Of a DNA stretch of 64,000 bases, positions 11,581 to 24,366 are shown piece after piece. Under the pieces are notes generated by a model that was given only the letters and a program-made list of their open reading frames with translations, did not search any database and was not told where the DNA came from. How positions within the stretch are numbered: position 1 is the stretch's first letter; each line of letters begins with the position of its first letter. A program made the translations under genes and the position numbers. This DNA is from Caprimulgus europaeus (lineage: Eukaryota; Chordata; Aves; Caprimulgiformes; Caprimulgidae): the NCBI GenBank assembly GCA_907165065.1, contig OU015525.1:42638037-42702036 (forward strand). The letters are read 5' to 3'.

Positions 11581-13020
11581 TAAGAAGGAGCATACATAGC
11601 ACGATTCATTCTTTCTAGTATGCTGTGTGTTTAGAAGCCTCGATGTCTTTTTTACCCTGCCTTACAAACCTCTCCGAGCCTCGAATAATCTCCCTAGTAC
11701 TGTGAATATTATTTATCCTTCAAGGACTAATTCTCTCCCAAAACCTACCAGGCTTAGCTAAGAGTCCTTCCATTTCTGGGAGGACAGTTACTCCTTGAGT
11801 AGAAGCAACAGATCTTTGTAGCAACATGCAATCCAGCACTACAACATGTAAGGCCCCACTCTTCTGTTACTGAGTAGTCTACTTCAAAGATAAGTAAAAG
11901 GTCTTCCAGACTTTTTTCTGTGAAGGAAAGGATGTGTTTGTCAAGTTCTTCCAAGTTGAATAAAACAGCAGATTTGATGATGGTCATACAGGACTGCATC
12001 TACAAGCAGCATTTTTTTTGGGCATACAAAAAATAGTTTTTCTGATACTCTAATCTTAGTAACTATTAAGGCCTGTGTGTCTTGCTACTCTGTGGATGAC
12101 TGTTGCATTAAAAGGGCAGAGAGATTTGGGAGGAAGTAAAACCCGTTGTCTTCCAGTTTCTCTTCATATATCAGAGTGGCTGGGGGCAGCTGGGCTTAGA
12201 TTCTGAGTGATGCCCAATTCAGCACTATCAGTCCAGTGACATTCAATGTATTGAGCTACCACAGCTCCGGATTCACTAATAGTGTGTCAGTATGGTCCAG
12301 TCACATTCGATGAAGTAGCATGGCCACTTCGTTGCATTCATTGAGAACTCTCACAGCTAGATTCACTTGATAGCGCAGTGATTCCTAGTTTCAAGTGGAG
12401 CTTGTGTGACTCCAGTCATACATACCTTTATTATAATTAGTGTAAAATTTCCTCGCTTTGCTTGTAAAGGTATAGACCAGAGGAAATTCAGAGCTCATGC
12501 TCGGTGAGGGGTGGTCACACCTTGGAGGCAAGTAGCTTTTGGGATGAAGGTGTAGTTTTGCATTATAATGACGTTATAATGAGCAAAATTCCACTGAGGA
12601 CGTGGTTTTGGCAAAATGATGAGAAACTGCTGGCTCAGGTTATCAACCATGAAGCTTATCAGTTCCGCAGTACCATCAAGTTCCCCTCTGCTACACACAG
12701 AGCCTGGCTGTGGTGTCTTCGCTGCATTCCACCCTCTGTGCTCTTTCAGTTCAGAGTCAGTGACTCTAAGGTTGCAGGCTGTAGGGAACTACCATGGAAT
12801 ATATTTCTTCTGTACCAACTGCACACTGCCCTGAAAGTTTCCTTCATGCTGTACCTTCTCTTGAGATGTAGGTATAGAGCGATTTCTAAGTCACCTCCAG
12901 TAATAATTCCATGATGACATACTACCAAGTTTGTTGCAGGCTCTGGGATGGTGTCCAGAATGCAGAAGTGACGTTGAGTACAGGACATCATGCTGAGAAT
13001 TGAAAAAAAAACAAACAAAC
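11581..13020. other. Unidentified retroposon-like block with several broken open frames
   Basis: This block stands out from the AT-rich surroundings by mixed composition and CpG pairs (for example 12268-12385). Open stretches lie on both strands: minus 11754-11999, 12495-12698 and 12746-13018, plus 12504-12914 (136 codons). None matches a family I know. On the + strand the block ends in an A-rich tail (13002-13020), as a processed pseudogene, SINE or other retroposed copy would. I cannot name a source gene. It could also be an eroded ERV piece. The open frames could be chance. Confidence 0.3.
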
Positions 13021-16000
13021 AACCCCAAAACTCACAAAAACCTGAGCTTTTTAGTCTCTATTTATTATTGCCCAGATCCAGATTAAAATTATATATATAT
13101 ATATATTTAAGCTTATACGTGGACAGTAGCACTGATTATTTATGATGCTATGAAAGTTGTCTTGATTTCTAGCTTAAAATAAAGGCATGAGTGACGTTTG
13201 TATAACTCAAACACATGAGCAATATATGAAAGTGAACTTGTGAAGCACCTAAATAAATTGATTAAAATAAAGTACTGTAATGCAAACTATGAGAGAAGAA
13301 AAAGTCCTTCCCTGCTGATATCTGCTCCTTAAAAGAATACCAGGATGTATCTGTTATGGTTACATGACATCATATTTTTTAAATATAAATAACCAGAAAT
13401 GACTTTGGTTTTTAGGAATATTTTTCATGTGTTTCATTTTATAATCTTTATGTATATTCAAAATGGAAATTCTGTCAAACAAACTCCTAACATATTCAGT
13501 AATGATTCTGAACAGTCATTGAAAAAAATGTAGTTTACATATTTTTTGTATGTCACAGCCTTACTACTTCTTCAAACTATGCTTGTTATTCACCACCTAT
13601 GTGTTTCATCTTGCTCCATAATAAAAGTTTGTATATAGCTATATAATTTGGATGAGGAGCATATTCAGAGAGGATGGGAGGAAGTTGGAGGATAAATTTG
13701 ATGATCTGAGATTTCTCTGATTTTTTTGTGTAGCTGCATCTTGGAAACTTACTGATTACTAGAAAGGTCTCTTGTGCTGCTGCTTATACCTGTTTATTCT
13801 ATAAGTCTGGCTTTAGACAAAGACAGCTATATTTCTGAAGTGCAAAAAGGAAAATGAATGTTAGAGAAAGTTGATTGAAAGCAAATGTTGTCCTGCAGAC
13901 TTAACACAAAAAAGATGTGATAATTTAAAAGGGGTTTTTTTGGTTTTTTTTTCAATGTGCTTGGAAGGCTAGATCCATCTGAATACTCTGAGAAGCACAT
14001 GGCTTTTTATGCTGCGCTGCAGTAGGTCTCAAGTCAGGAGCTTGTGCTGTTTAGAATTCAGCTATGGTTCATTTGAATCTTAAGATGGTCTGAGTAGGAC
14101 CTGTTTACATTTATGTATACACTTTTCCCTAAATATAGTTGTCATTACAAATGTTGCATAGCAGAATGGAAAGTCTGCCCTCTGCTCTGCAGAATTATTC
14201 TGTGCCTTTTTGCAGTGTAGGTTTTCTCCATGACCTAATATTGCACTTTCTTGTTTTGTGGAGTTTTAGATAGAAGCCAGATTGACTGTAAACAGTTATA
14301 ACAAAAAATGAATAGTACTTTGTAGTGCTTATTCATTCCTATACATTTTTCATTAATACATTGTAATGCAAGGAATTATATCTTAGTGCCAAATTGTTAA
14401 TTCTAGAAATGGAGCAAATAAAAACTCTGTTGCATTTTCACACTACATTTGCCTATTAAACTTCAATAAGCAATCTCAGTGCTGCATTTTAAAGGTACTG
14501 TTGTCTGTAGATCACTTTACAAACCATTCTGCAGTCCTGAAGCAGTAACAGTAAATGATAAAAGATAAACAGTTACTTCCTTTAGCACTCACTGTATCAA
14601 CTCTTACTCATATTGACGATACCTGCATATAATACCGAGAAGCATAGCAAAGTCTAGTCTCCAGACTCTTGACTACTGACTCAGAATTGAGTTCAACATT
14701 AACATACTTGAGCAGTGTAAGACTCAGGGAGCGGCTGAAAGATCTCCCAAGGTCGTCTTCTCCAACTCCCTGCTCAGACTGGATTTCTATGACTTTTTGA
14801 CTAAAGGTCTTGAGTTAAAGCTAATTTGGTAAATGCTCAATTGAGTCCTTTGTTTGGAAGCCTAGATTGAAACTGATGGTGTAATTTCAGTGATTATAAA
14901 ATTTTCCTCTCAAAAAAATTATGATCTTTGGTAAATGCCAGCTTTTCACATGCTTTCACTCTAATTTATTATTATTTTAAATGCAAGAAATGTCACAGCT
15001 GCCAAATTATTATTTCTAGGGCTACTCCCACCAAACACACCAAGATTTTGTTCTCTATATTAATTCAATTTTATATTTGTAATAGAATGTTTCAGGCCAT
15101 TAATTTATGGTATATTACTGCACTGCTGAATAATTGTTTTTTGTTTGTTTGTTTGTTTTTTTCCCAGTTCTATGATGAAGATTGTGGATGGCAGCCTTAC
15201 TTTTCTTTCTCTGGCTTTTACTTGTTGGTTAAATTTGCCTTTGCCTGTTTTCTTGGGTCTTTCTTAACAGGTGGTTTTCACTGTGTGTTTTACTTTTTAG
15301 GCAAAAATTCCCATGTAAGGAGCAGATTTTTCTGTCTTGGTAGGAATATTGCTAGTATCTTATTTCCTAATCAAGAATTTGTACAGTTCACCAAAGGGTC
15401 TTAATGGGGAGCCTTTGTCATCACTCTCATGTAGATTAATAAATCCTGTTTCTGCACCAGATCTCTACATGAGATACTCATTTTCTAACTACATGGGTTC
15501 ATGCTTGTGTATACACCTTTAACAAATGCTGATGCTTGCAGTCAAAGCTGCTATGTTTTGGCCCAGTTTACCTGTGCTGTGAGTATTAGAGGTCCAGAAA
15601 AATTAAGAAAGAAAATAATGTCTCCTTTTTTGTTTGTTTGGTTTTGTTTGTTTGTTTGGGGTGGGGTTTTTTGTTTGTTTTGGTTTTCTTTTTTGATGAA
15701 GACTAGCTGCAGGACTAGGACTTGTGTGTTTGTATAAGGAAAACACTTCTGTTTTGCTAGAGTTTAACATTTATAAACTTACTTATTTTATAGTCATTGT
15801 AGGAAAGATATCAAGAAAGAACAAATGAAACAGCCTAAAGATACTGGATACTTAAGGAGAAGCTGTCAGTTTTAAGTACCTTTGCATCTCCGGGCCTGTA
15901 TTAATTTAAGCAATTGGAATGTTAGCACTTAATGTCTAATGTACTTGCAGTGGTGAACAGGAGACAGCTGAGCTATGCCTCTCACAGGGTGCTGGTCAGT

Positions 16001-16603
16001 ATTAATTGATTAGCATGTCTCTTGTGAATGGCTGGATGTATTTTTAGCACAATAGTTGAAATAGTAGAAAAAGCTTATGATGAATACTGAACTTACCAAA
16101 TTAGTTCCTGATAATTTTGAAGAAAACTGGTAATCGTTTAAACTTCAGAAAAGACTTTTATTTTATGTCGGTACTCTAGACATAGAAAAAAGGTATTTCT
16201 TTCAATTGAAACCAGCTGCCTAAAATCATCTGTCTGCTTTTAAAAAGACTATAAACTGGACATAGCATTTCTTGGGATATACTAAGATTTCTTGAATTGA
16301 AATAATTTTTCAGAAATTGTACCTTTAAAAGTATTTAATCAATGAAACAGCTAAGCGGTAAAATTCCCTCTTTTGTTTTAGACCTTGTAATACTCATTGT
16401 ATTCATAATTCTAATGTTTGTAGCTCTTGCATATAAATGAACTTTTGGAAGTGCAAATAATTTGCTGGAGATGTGATGCATGCAGATAAATATGTTTCTG
16501 TTGACCTTCTAACAATTTCCAAATTAACAGTAAAGTGTAACTACATACACAGTGTTGTGCTTGATTTGTGGCTAGTCCAGAATACCAGATCTTTTGAACC
16601 TCT
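13021..16603. other. Intergenic, no gene recognised
   Basis: AT-rich unique-looking sequence. Contains an (AT)n microsatellite at 13090-13107 and GTTT-type simple tracts at 15138-15160 and 15629-15690. A 158-codon open frame at 14928-15404 is rich in Phe, Cys and Leu and straddles a GTTT tract, with no domain features. Confidence 0.6.
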
Positions 16604-16890
16604 GTGTAAGATAGAACAAGGGGTAATGGTTTTAAACTGAAAGAGAGTAAATTTAGACTAGATATAAGGAAGAATTTTTTTTTTTACCATGAGGGTGGTG
16701 AAACACTGGAACAGGTTGCCCAGAATGGTGGGAGAAGCCCCATCCTTGAAAACACTCAAGGTCAGGTTGGACAGGGCTCTGAGCAACCCGATCTAGTTGA
16801 AGATGTCCCTGCTTATTGTGTGGGGGTTGGACTAGATGACCTTGAAAGGTCCCTTCAAACCCAAACTATTACATGATTCTCTGTATGATT
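16604..16890 (+). mobile_element. CR1 LINE, 5'-truncated 3' end
   Basis: Begins in the CR1 segment around ATAGAACAAGGGGTAATGG and runs through the typical 3' noncoding region (GGTGGTGAAACACTGGAACA, GGTTGGACTAGATGACC). It ends in a degenerate avian CR1 tail (ATGATTCTCTGTATGATT). About 287 bases. The reverse transcriptase part is missing, as in most CR1 copies. Confidence 0.92.
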
Positions 16891-19800
16891 GTGTTGTGTG
16901 TATATACTGTGATGGCATATTATGCTTCAATTTTTGCAATTATTAATTTTTTTAAGCACTGGAAAATTAGGAAATGTCAGCTTATGACTCTTGTCAAAAT
17001 TTGCTTTCATATGCATGAGGATGCACTTTTCAATTAGCTAATTAGGTGCTCTTTTCCTGTTCTTGTTTCTTCCACATCTGTTCTCACAGTTATACTTTAA
17101 AAACTTGCCTTGAACATTGGATTACATTCTTGTCCTTTTTATGATGGCGATTTCTGAGCAGAATGCTTGCTTTGTTCCTCCTAAGTAAGACATGAGAGTC
17201 TCCAGATTGTCCACTTATTTTCAGTACCTGAAAATCAAGGTGACCAGTCTGACATACTTGGGTTGCTGTTTCAGAGAACAGCAGTTTTATAGCTTCAGGT
17301 ACTGTGCTCTCACAATTTGTGCTCTCTCCATTATGTAAGCAAGAAACTGCTATTACAAAGTAAAACAGTGTGTGCAAAAGCACATAGCGCCAGAAATAAA
17401 AACTACAGCCCTTCATCTGTGCTCCATTTGATGCTTCTGATTCTCTTCTTGGGTTCCTCTGTAAACTCGGTATTGGTAGTGTGTGTGGATACGTTCATAC
17501 TCTGAAAGCCAATTTCCTGTATAATTCAAGTCATGCGGTTGTACTGTGCTGTGTGTCAAATAGCAGACTCCTTTTAGAATGTATCTTTGAGTGAGACCTA
17601 ATACATTTTTTTAAAAAATCAATTTTTACAGTAGTTTTTTACAGATCTGTAATTTGTTTTAATGTTTTGTAGGTTTCAGTTTCTGTCTACAGGGATCTTG
17701 TGCATTTTTTTGCTTTAAATTAGACTTCTATAATATCTGCATTTGGGGAAAAAAAAGGAAGGAAAAATCTATCTCAGTGCTTCTATTTGCCAGATTCTTT
17801 TTTTCCTAATCTATAGGTGTCATCCTGAAATTTCAGTCTTTTTGTGGGTACAGTTCCTTAGCAATCACCTTGAGAAATTTTGTTAAACTTATGACCCAAT
17901 ACTGCACAGGAAACTTAGAATGAGCCATGATTTGTACATGGTGCCTTTTGACTGTCTATTATGATCTTTTTCTTTTTGTCTCACTTTACTCTTTCCAGCT
18001 TTTCAGTGAGTTTGGAAAGAGGAACTTTAACGTTGGACAACTCAAGTCCATTTTCTCTATCCCTGTATAGCTGAATGAAGCAAATGCATTTGTCTCATTG
18101 TGTAAATGAATCGTATTTTCCATTGCACGTACGTGCAATCCACTGCTGAGAAAGAATAGTGCATGAGATTTTAATGTCCTGTTACTGGAACTGGTTGGTA
18201 AGTAGAAAGTTCTTTTTTGGAAAATCCCAACTCTTGAGAACTTGAAATGTCCTGTAGGAGTACATCTGACATTTAGGAAACTCCTAAGGAAACATGCCAC
18301 CATGTAATCTGGCATGAAGGGAGTGATCTGCTCTTAAGGGAAGACACCTTGCTATCTGACTTGTAGGCCATTGATTAAATAGCTTTCTCCAAGGGGTCTC
18401 ACAGTTCATTTTTTTTCCTTAATTACAAGAAAGAAGCATCAAAACTGCAATACTTTCTATACAAGGGAACAGCTATTCAGTAGCTTATCAGTGGCACCAA
18501 TCTCTCTCCTACCTGTGAAGCATTCTTATAACCAACTATTTTAATAGATACATTAAGAAATTATGAGAAGGAAAAGAGATTAAAATTACTTTATTTTCTG
18601 TGTCTATTAAGCAGTGTTCGTATTCTAAACTTTTCTATCAAGTTGTTTTTGCAATGGTGTGCTCCTTTGCCTGTCAGACAATGACTTACTGTTTTTGTGT
18701 TTCTCAGACAACTGAAATCAATGTCTTGCATCTTTTCTTTTAAACAGGCTACATAGCAGTTTATTCTGCAGAAACATCTTGAGGTGTCACTGAATCTCAG
18801 ATTAGATAATTCTGCTGTAATTTCACTGGCAATCAGTTTTGAGGCAAAAATCAGCATTTTAAAGAGAGTATTGTCCATATGGTAATTACTGAAATGACTG
18901 CATCTTTTCTTGCTTCCTATGACAGATATAGAAGATGAAATTGTAAACCTATTCAGGAGTTCAATGCATAATTTGATATTTTTTTTTCAACTTTACAGAA
19001 TTTTTTTGTTCAAGCATCCTCAATATGGATAAAGAGAACCAAAATTATACTAATAAGTATTATTTTTTGGTAAGGAAAAGAAATCTGTGAAGTATGTCTT
19101 GTACTTTTAAGCATAATATAATCTAAGAAGGAAGTCTAGTTATGAGGTTTTTCAATCATTGCCCAGTAGATGTTCTGGGAAACCGATTTTAAAAGATGAG
19201 ATAAATGACAAATCTGCTATGTTGTGCTAATGGCTGCAGTTCTTTTTTGCTGAATTTTACATGTTGGCCAATGCAAGAAGAGTGTTCCTGAGAGTTTATG
19301 GTTACTGTCTTCACCAGTAACAGCCTAAAGAACAGCAAGCCTTGGCTCAGAGCTTGTAGCCATATGTGCCGAGTACTGGAACACTCCCTAATGACCAGTG
19401 GGGAGAAACTTATTCCAGTACAAAAAAGGAAAAGTGGAGAAGAAATGGCAATCCTTTTGCTTTCTACTTGTCACAGCATTTGCACCATTTTCCATAAATA
19501 CTCTTCACCTGCTCTTCATGTTTTCAGTTTCTCCGTATTTGTTATATTTAACTTGTTTAATTATTTCCCTGGGTTGATGGGGTTTTTATTTTTTCCATGG
19601 GAGATTTCTGCAGAAGCTGAATCACTTTGCTACATGCTGAATGCTATTTTCCTTCATACCCATACCTTCTCATCATCAGTAAATATGGTGTCAGCTTCCC
19701 TGCATGCACTGTTTATACTTGTGATCCTCTTGCTAAATTTACAGGTGGGAAATTAATGGCAGCACTGCTGTGCTGGAGACCAAGCTCATTGGCTTCAGGC

Positions 19801-21924
19801 TGTGTTGTAGTGGAAAGCCCCAGAATAATGGTTTCAGTTATCTGACTGCTGCTCTGCGCTGGTCTTACAGTCTTTTAACTTTCTTCATCAGTGGCACTTT
19901 ATGCACGTTCCAGGGAAGAGATGCTCCTGCTGTTTATGGACAGTTCTGCTGCCCAGGTGACTGGTTTGATGTGTTTCCACAGCAAGTTATTAGTTGGATG
20001 CTGAGGTTGCCTGCTTCATACTGTAACTTATCCCATTGCTTGCATCGGTGTTGTGGTGAATTAAATATTTATTTCTAACAAAATGTTCTTACCCATATGA
20101 TGCTTTAACACTCTGACCTGTCTGCGAAATTCTGCTTTGTGGGTTCGGGAGTTCAGTTTGTTTCTGTATTGCAAGTCCTTCATTCTCTTGGTGAAGGCAA
20201 CGGAGCCAGTTTAAAGGAACAAAGGAGGGAGTGGATGCTTGAATATGCGCTGAGGGGCAGTAGAATGTGCTGAGACCAGAGGTTTGATTGTCATTGGTCT
20301 GTGACCATGCTCATGATACCGGGTCTTTAGGATGTTGGTTTGTCTCATGCCTTTCCTTGCATGGAGCCAGGCTGCTGTGGTTGTGTTGACCCCTGGATGT
20401 AGGTGTGAAGAAGAGGAGGACAGTGGGGGCCTGAAGAAGCCCTGACAGAAGCTTCCTGTGATTCCTCTTGTCATGAATCAGTACACGAATGATCCAGACC
20501 ATTTTAGCAAATGTCTGACCTCGTTGGCCAGCAAAACAAAAAGTAATTTCTGAAACTCTTCTTGAAGTTTAACCCTTCAGCTGAGTGCTAAGGGTGTCTC
20601 TGCAGGATTAGTGGTGAAGCAGTTTTGCACGTTTTCCTCAAAGGAACTAAACCCAGGACACTGTTTGAAGCTTAACCCCTTTTCTTCAAAGTATGATGCT
20701 GCAAGAGGTAGTGATTAATGAGCCCCCTCAAAAATTCAGTCTATTGCTCTGCCAGCTCTGACTCTTCCCAATCTCAAATATCCAGAGTTACAACCACTTG
20801 TGGCATTTATATATCTTTAATACACCGCCAGAAAGTTAAATCTCCACATTTTTAGCTTCTTAAAATAGATGAATAGTTTCTACAGGACAATATCTGTCAC
20901 TGTTGCGTAACCTTCTTTGAGTTCTTTCCGACAGAATATTTTTGTTAAGTCTATTAACAGAGTTATTAGATAAATGACAGAGCAATAGTAGCACTTCCAG
21001 TTCTGCAGGCTTAGTTACTCCTTTTTAAACAAGCACGTGACTATAACATGAAAGTTGAAATAGTTGATTTAGTAATTATTTTCATTTAAAATCCATTCTA
21101 AATGTGGGGGAAAAAAAAAAGTTATGAAATTCCAGTGCAAGGGAGATCTATTATTAAATTTTTGAAGGCATAAAATGGATCTTAATAAGTTACTATTTCA
21201 AGTTTGTCCCAGGAATTGAGGACTCTTTTTATAATGCAAAATCCGTGGGTTACTTCAATGAGAAAGAAAAAAGCAGACTATTATTCTCATACAATTTTTT
21301 GACATAAGTAATATTTAAATCTATTTTTAAAGATACAGAATTAGATGCTTTCTTATTTTGAAACCAGAGTTAAAAAAAAAAAAAATCAAGATTCTCTTCT
21401 ATTGAACTGCATCCAATTATGTATGTAGGGTAGTTAAACAGTTATTTTGTGGTTTTAAGATACTTTTTGTGTTTGTTTATTTGATCAACAATAAAAGTAG
21501 AAAATAAATATGGTAACAGCTACAATGGAATTACTTGCTTTCTTCTGTGTTGCATCCTGTAGAAAGTGACTGTGACTAAGGCAGTATGTCTGAGCTGTTA
21601 GTGCCTCTAATATATGTTTCTATATAGGTTATGTAGCATAAAACCAGCAATGAAGTGTTGCTGTGTGATAGCTATATGACTGTATGATGTCTTGACTGTG
21701 CTTAGTGAAAGCTAATATTTCCTGTCGCCTGTTTGTCTGATTTGAGATTAGTCTTTTCATGAGACCAACTTCCTCTAGGCCTGCTTTTAAAAGTTGCATG
21801 TGTTGAAGACAGACACAAAAAAAGAGTAATTTCTTGCAAGGCATTAATTTAAGTGGCCTGTGTTTCCTCTCTTTCTGCTAAGTTCTAATTTTGTTTTGTG
21901 ACTGAACATGTTTTCTGTGTGAAA

Positions 21925-22030
21925 AAACCAAAACCAAACAAACCACAAAAAACCCCCCAAAACTCCACATCAACAAAAAACAAATAAACAAACAAAAAAC
22001 CACACCAAAAAAACCAAACCAAAACAAAGC
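21925..22030. repeat. A/C-rich simple sequence
   Basis: About 100 bases made almost only of A and C in patterns like AACAAA and CCAAACC. It may be the remains of an A-rich tail or a plain low-complexity tract. Confidence 0.7.
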
Positions 22031-22141
22031 AACTTATAAGGGTTTTTTTGGTACTTTGATTCCCTGGATGTCACAGCTGCAACAGTGGGAAATTCCCATG
22101 AAGTTATGAAACTAATAAAAAACCTGCTGTTGCTTTGAAAT

Positions 22142-22173
22142 ATTACTTTTTTCCAAATTAGGAAAAAAGTAAT
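22142..22173. repeat. Perfect inverted repeat, 13-bp arms
   Basis: ATTACTTTTTTCC at 22142-22154 and its exact reverse complement at 22161-22173, separated by the 6-base loop AAATTA. RNA or single-stranded DNA from here would fold into a clean hairpin. Confidence 0.85.
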
Positions 22174-22754
22174 CTGTGACAGGAAATATGAGCCAAAAGA
22201 CAACTGATTGAATTGCCTTTGATTTTTTTCATTATTCATGAGAAGCCTTATCTTTAGTAAGAATGGTTATTATTAGTGTCTTGCTGAGATGAACATTTGA
22301 CTTCTCTAACATCTTCGATGTGAGGGACAAGGTAATCTGTTAACTGATATGGAGTGTTCTGCAAGAATTCAAGCAGTCCTAGATATTAAACAAGCCATGG
22401 GAGATATTGCAGGATCATGCAGTGGCCAGCTTGGTCAGAAAAATGTTGTTGGAGACATTCTCCAACTTCTTTAAAGTAATAAAAAGAACCAACAATCATC
22501 TACAAAGAAGCACATATGCCAAAATAAAAATAATAAAACTATACTTAATGAGAAAGGCTGCCTTTTGGGATTTTATGAAAGATATATCCATCCATTTAAA
22601 GGTATTTTTTAATCTTGTATAACTAAACCTCTCAATATTAAAAAAAAAAAAATTCTAATCTCACTTAAAATATTTTTTCACAGATTTATGCCAAATGTGT
22701 CCTTAAAAATCATTCTGCACCTCTGATACTTGAGGAGAAGATGGGTAGTGAAAA

Positions 22755-22791
22755 GGGGCAGGGGTGGGGGGAAGGGAAGAAAGGGGAGGGG
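22755..22791 (+). repeat. G-rich run with G-quadruplex potential
   Basis: Six runs of three or more G (22755-22758, 22761-22764, 22766-22771, 22774-22776, 22783-22786, 22788-22791) separated by one to six bases. This satisfies the usual four-run G-quadruplex pattern. Confidence 0.75.
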
Positions 22792-23556
22792 TGGCGGTAA
22801 TAAAAGTAACCTGATGCTGATATATCTTGGGAAGACAAAAAAGATCCTGTTAAAAATCTTTTGGCATTGTGCTGTGTCTCAAATATGGTAAAATATGAGT
22901 TTATTTTAAGTAATTCAATAGAAATCCTTATACTAAAAAGTAAATAATTAGTTTTTGTTTAGACTGATCTATTTCTACAGTGCTAAAGAAAGGTTTTAGA
23001 ATAACTGCATATTCAGCCAGCATGAACAATTCTTCCATCTGCCAGAAAAGCTGGGGATGACTTCTCTTGCTGCTGTTCTACTGAGCGTTTTCATATGGTG
23101 GGTGACTTTTTTTGTAGTGTTCTAGTATTTAACTCAGAAAGCTGATTCACCTTAGTTTGGCACTCTAAAGGCTGTTACATTTTTCTCCATTAGTACTGAA
23201 TTGAACACAACTTGCCTAAACAAAAATAACAACACAAGCCTGTCTTGCACAAGGATGCTTGGTCTTGGTGTCAAGGCTCCCACTAATTCCTAGCTATTTA
23301 GGAATAGTAAAGTGATTCATCTTGCTTTCTAAAAATAAGAACTTTTTATTCCCTCCACCCAAAATCCATCAACCGTTTGGTTTATCTCCAGGCTTGTTAA
23401 CTGTTAAAGTCAAATTGAGGCATTTGATGTGCTGTCATCTGCTGATCTGTGATGACCTTTCTTCTCAAAAGAATGCTAGATTATTTTCAGTAAATAAGTA
23501 GTTTATAAAAAATATTGTTCAGGTCCCCTCAGGCACCAGAAGGAGCCAACTTCAGG

Positions 23557-23600
23557 TCTCCTGTTACCGAGGCCTGTGATTTAAACCTCGGTATAGGAGG
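23557..23600. repeat. Imperfect hairpin
   Basis: ACCGAGG (23566-23572) pairs with CCTCGGT (23586-23592) across a 13-base loop. Beyond a small internal bulge, CTCCT (23558-23562) pairs with AGGAG (23595-23599). About 13-14 pairs in total. Confidence 0.7.
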
Positions 23601-24366
23601 GTAGCACTTTCACAGGTGTTTTGTGAACCGTTGTTTGTTTTAGCTATTCTAACTCCTATAGAAATGAGAATAGTTGGTTTATGTGAGTCACTGGGAGATG
23701 TCCCAGGCTTGCCTAGCCGGCTGGCTGGGGTGTTGCCTAAAGAAAACCCAGTTCACTGAGAGTCCTAGTGCTTTTCCTCCACTTTTTCTTCTGAATGCGT
23801 GTGGATGTCCACTACATGAGTTGGTTTCTGTGAATTTATTTTATCTTATACCTATGTCACTGGCTGTCCTTAGGGTTGTTTAGGATGCTAGGTGCTTAGC
23901 TTGCAACAAAATCATTATGAGAACCTAGATCCTACTGTCAAATCCTGCTTCCATGTCCCATGCTGACATCTCATTTAGTGGAGTGCTGTAATGAGCATGT
24001 CCCTATGTAGACATAATGGTTTTAATACAACTGCCAAGGCATTTGTTGTTGTTGACTCAGTAAACCAAAAACTGATTTTATTTCCTCTTTCCAGACTCCT
24101 TCAAAACAGTATTTAAAAGTCTCTTCAGACTGGCCTTCTTGAAATACGATGTTGGGTTTGTTTGGGGTTTTTTTCCCCAACATGGTTGGAAGCCACTTGT
24201 AGCCATTTGAACTTTCTCTGATCTGGATTTTTTTAAATAAAATGATTACCTAAGCATTTCAATAGTATGGTAATACCGTGGCTCATTCAAACACAAATTA
24301 TGTCTCTCTGACAGCTGTTCCTGGAGGCAGAGGCCTCTTGATAACTGGTGAAGAATGGCAAGGCTT

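Larger units (their letters stand above)
16891..24366. other. Intergenic, no gene recognised
   Basis: About 7.5 kb of AT-rich sequence without a recognised repeat or exon. Notable small structures are a perfect hairpin at 22142-22173, a G-rich run at 22755-22791, an imperfect hairpin at 23557-23600 and A/C-rich simple sequence at 21925-22030. Open frames at 19298-19756, 19770-20078 and 20211-20474 show no known domain. Confidence 0.55.

Noticed and set aside
14735-14797. Short segment resembling a minus-strand CR1 tail (AGGTCGTCTTCTCCAACTCC)
   Set aside because: Too short and diverged to separate from chance without an alignment.
14928-15404. 158-codon open frame on the plus strand
   Set aside because: Phe/Cys/Leu/Tyr-rich product from T-rich DNA that crosses a GTTT simple repeat; no domain, no splice or coding pattern.
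19298-20078. Open frames of 152 and 102 codons that suggested a gene
   Set aside because: No domain, no convincing splice signals with phase, and different frames; cannot be supported as a gene.
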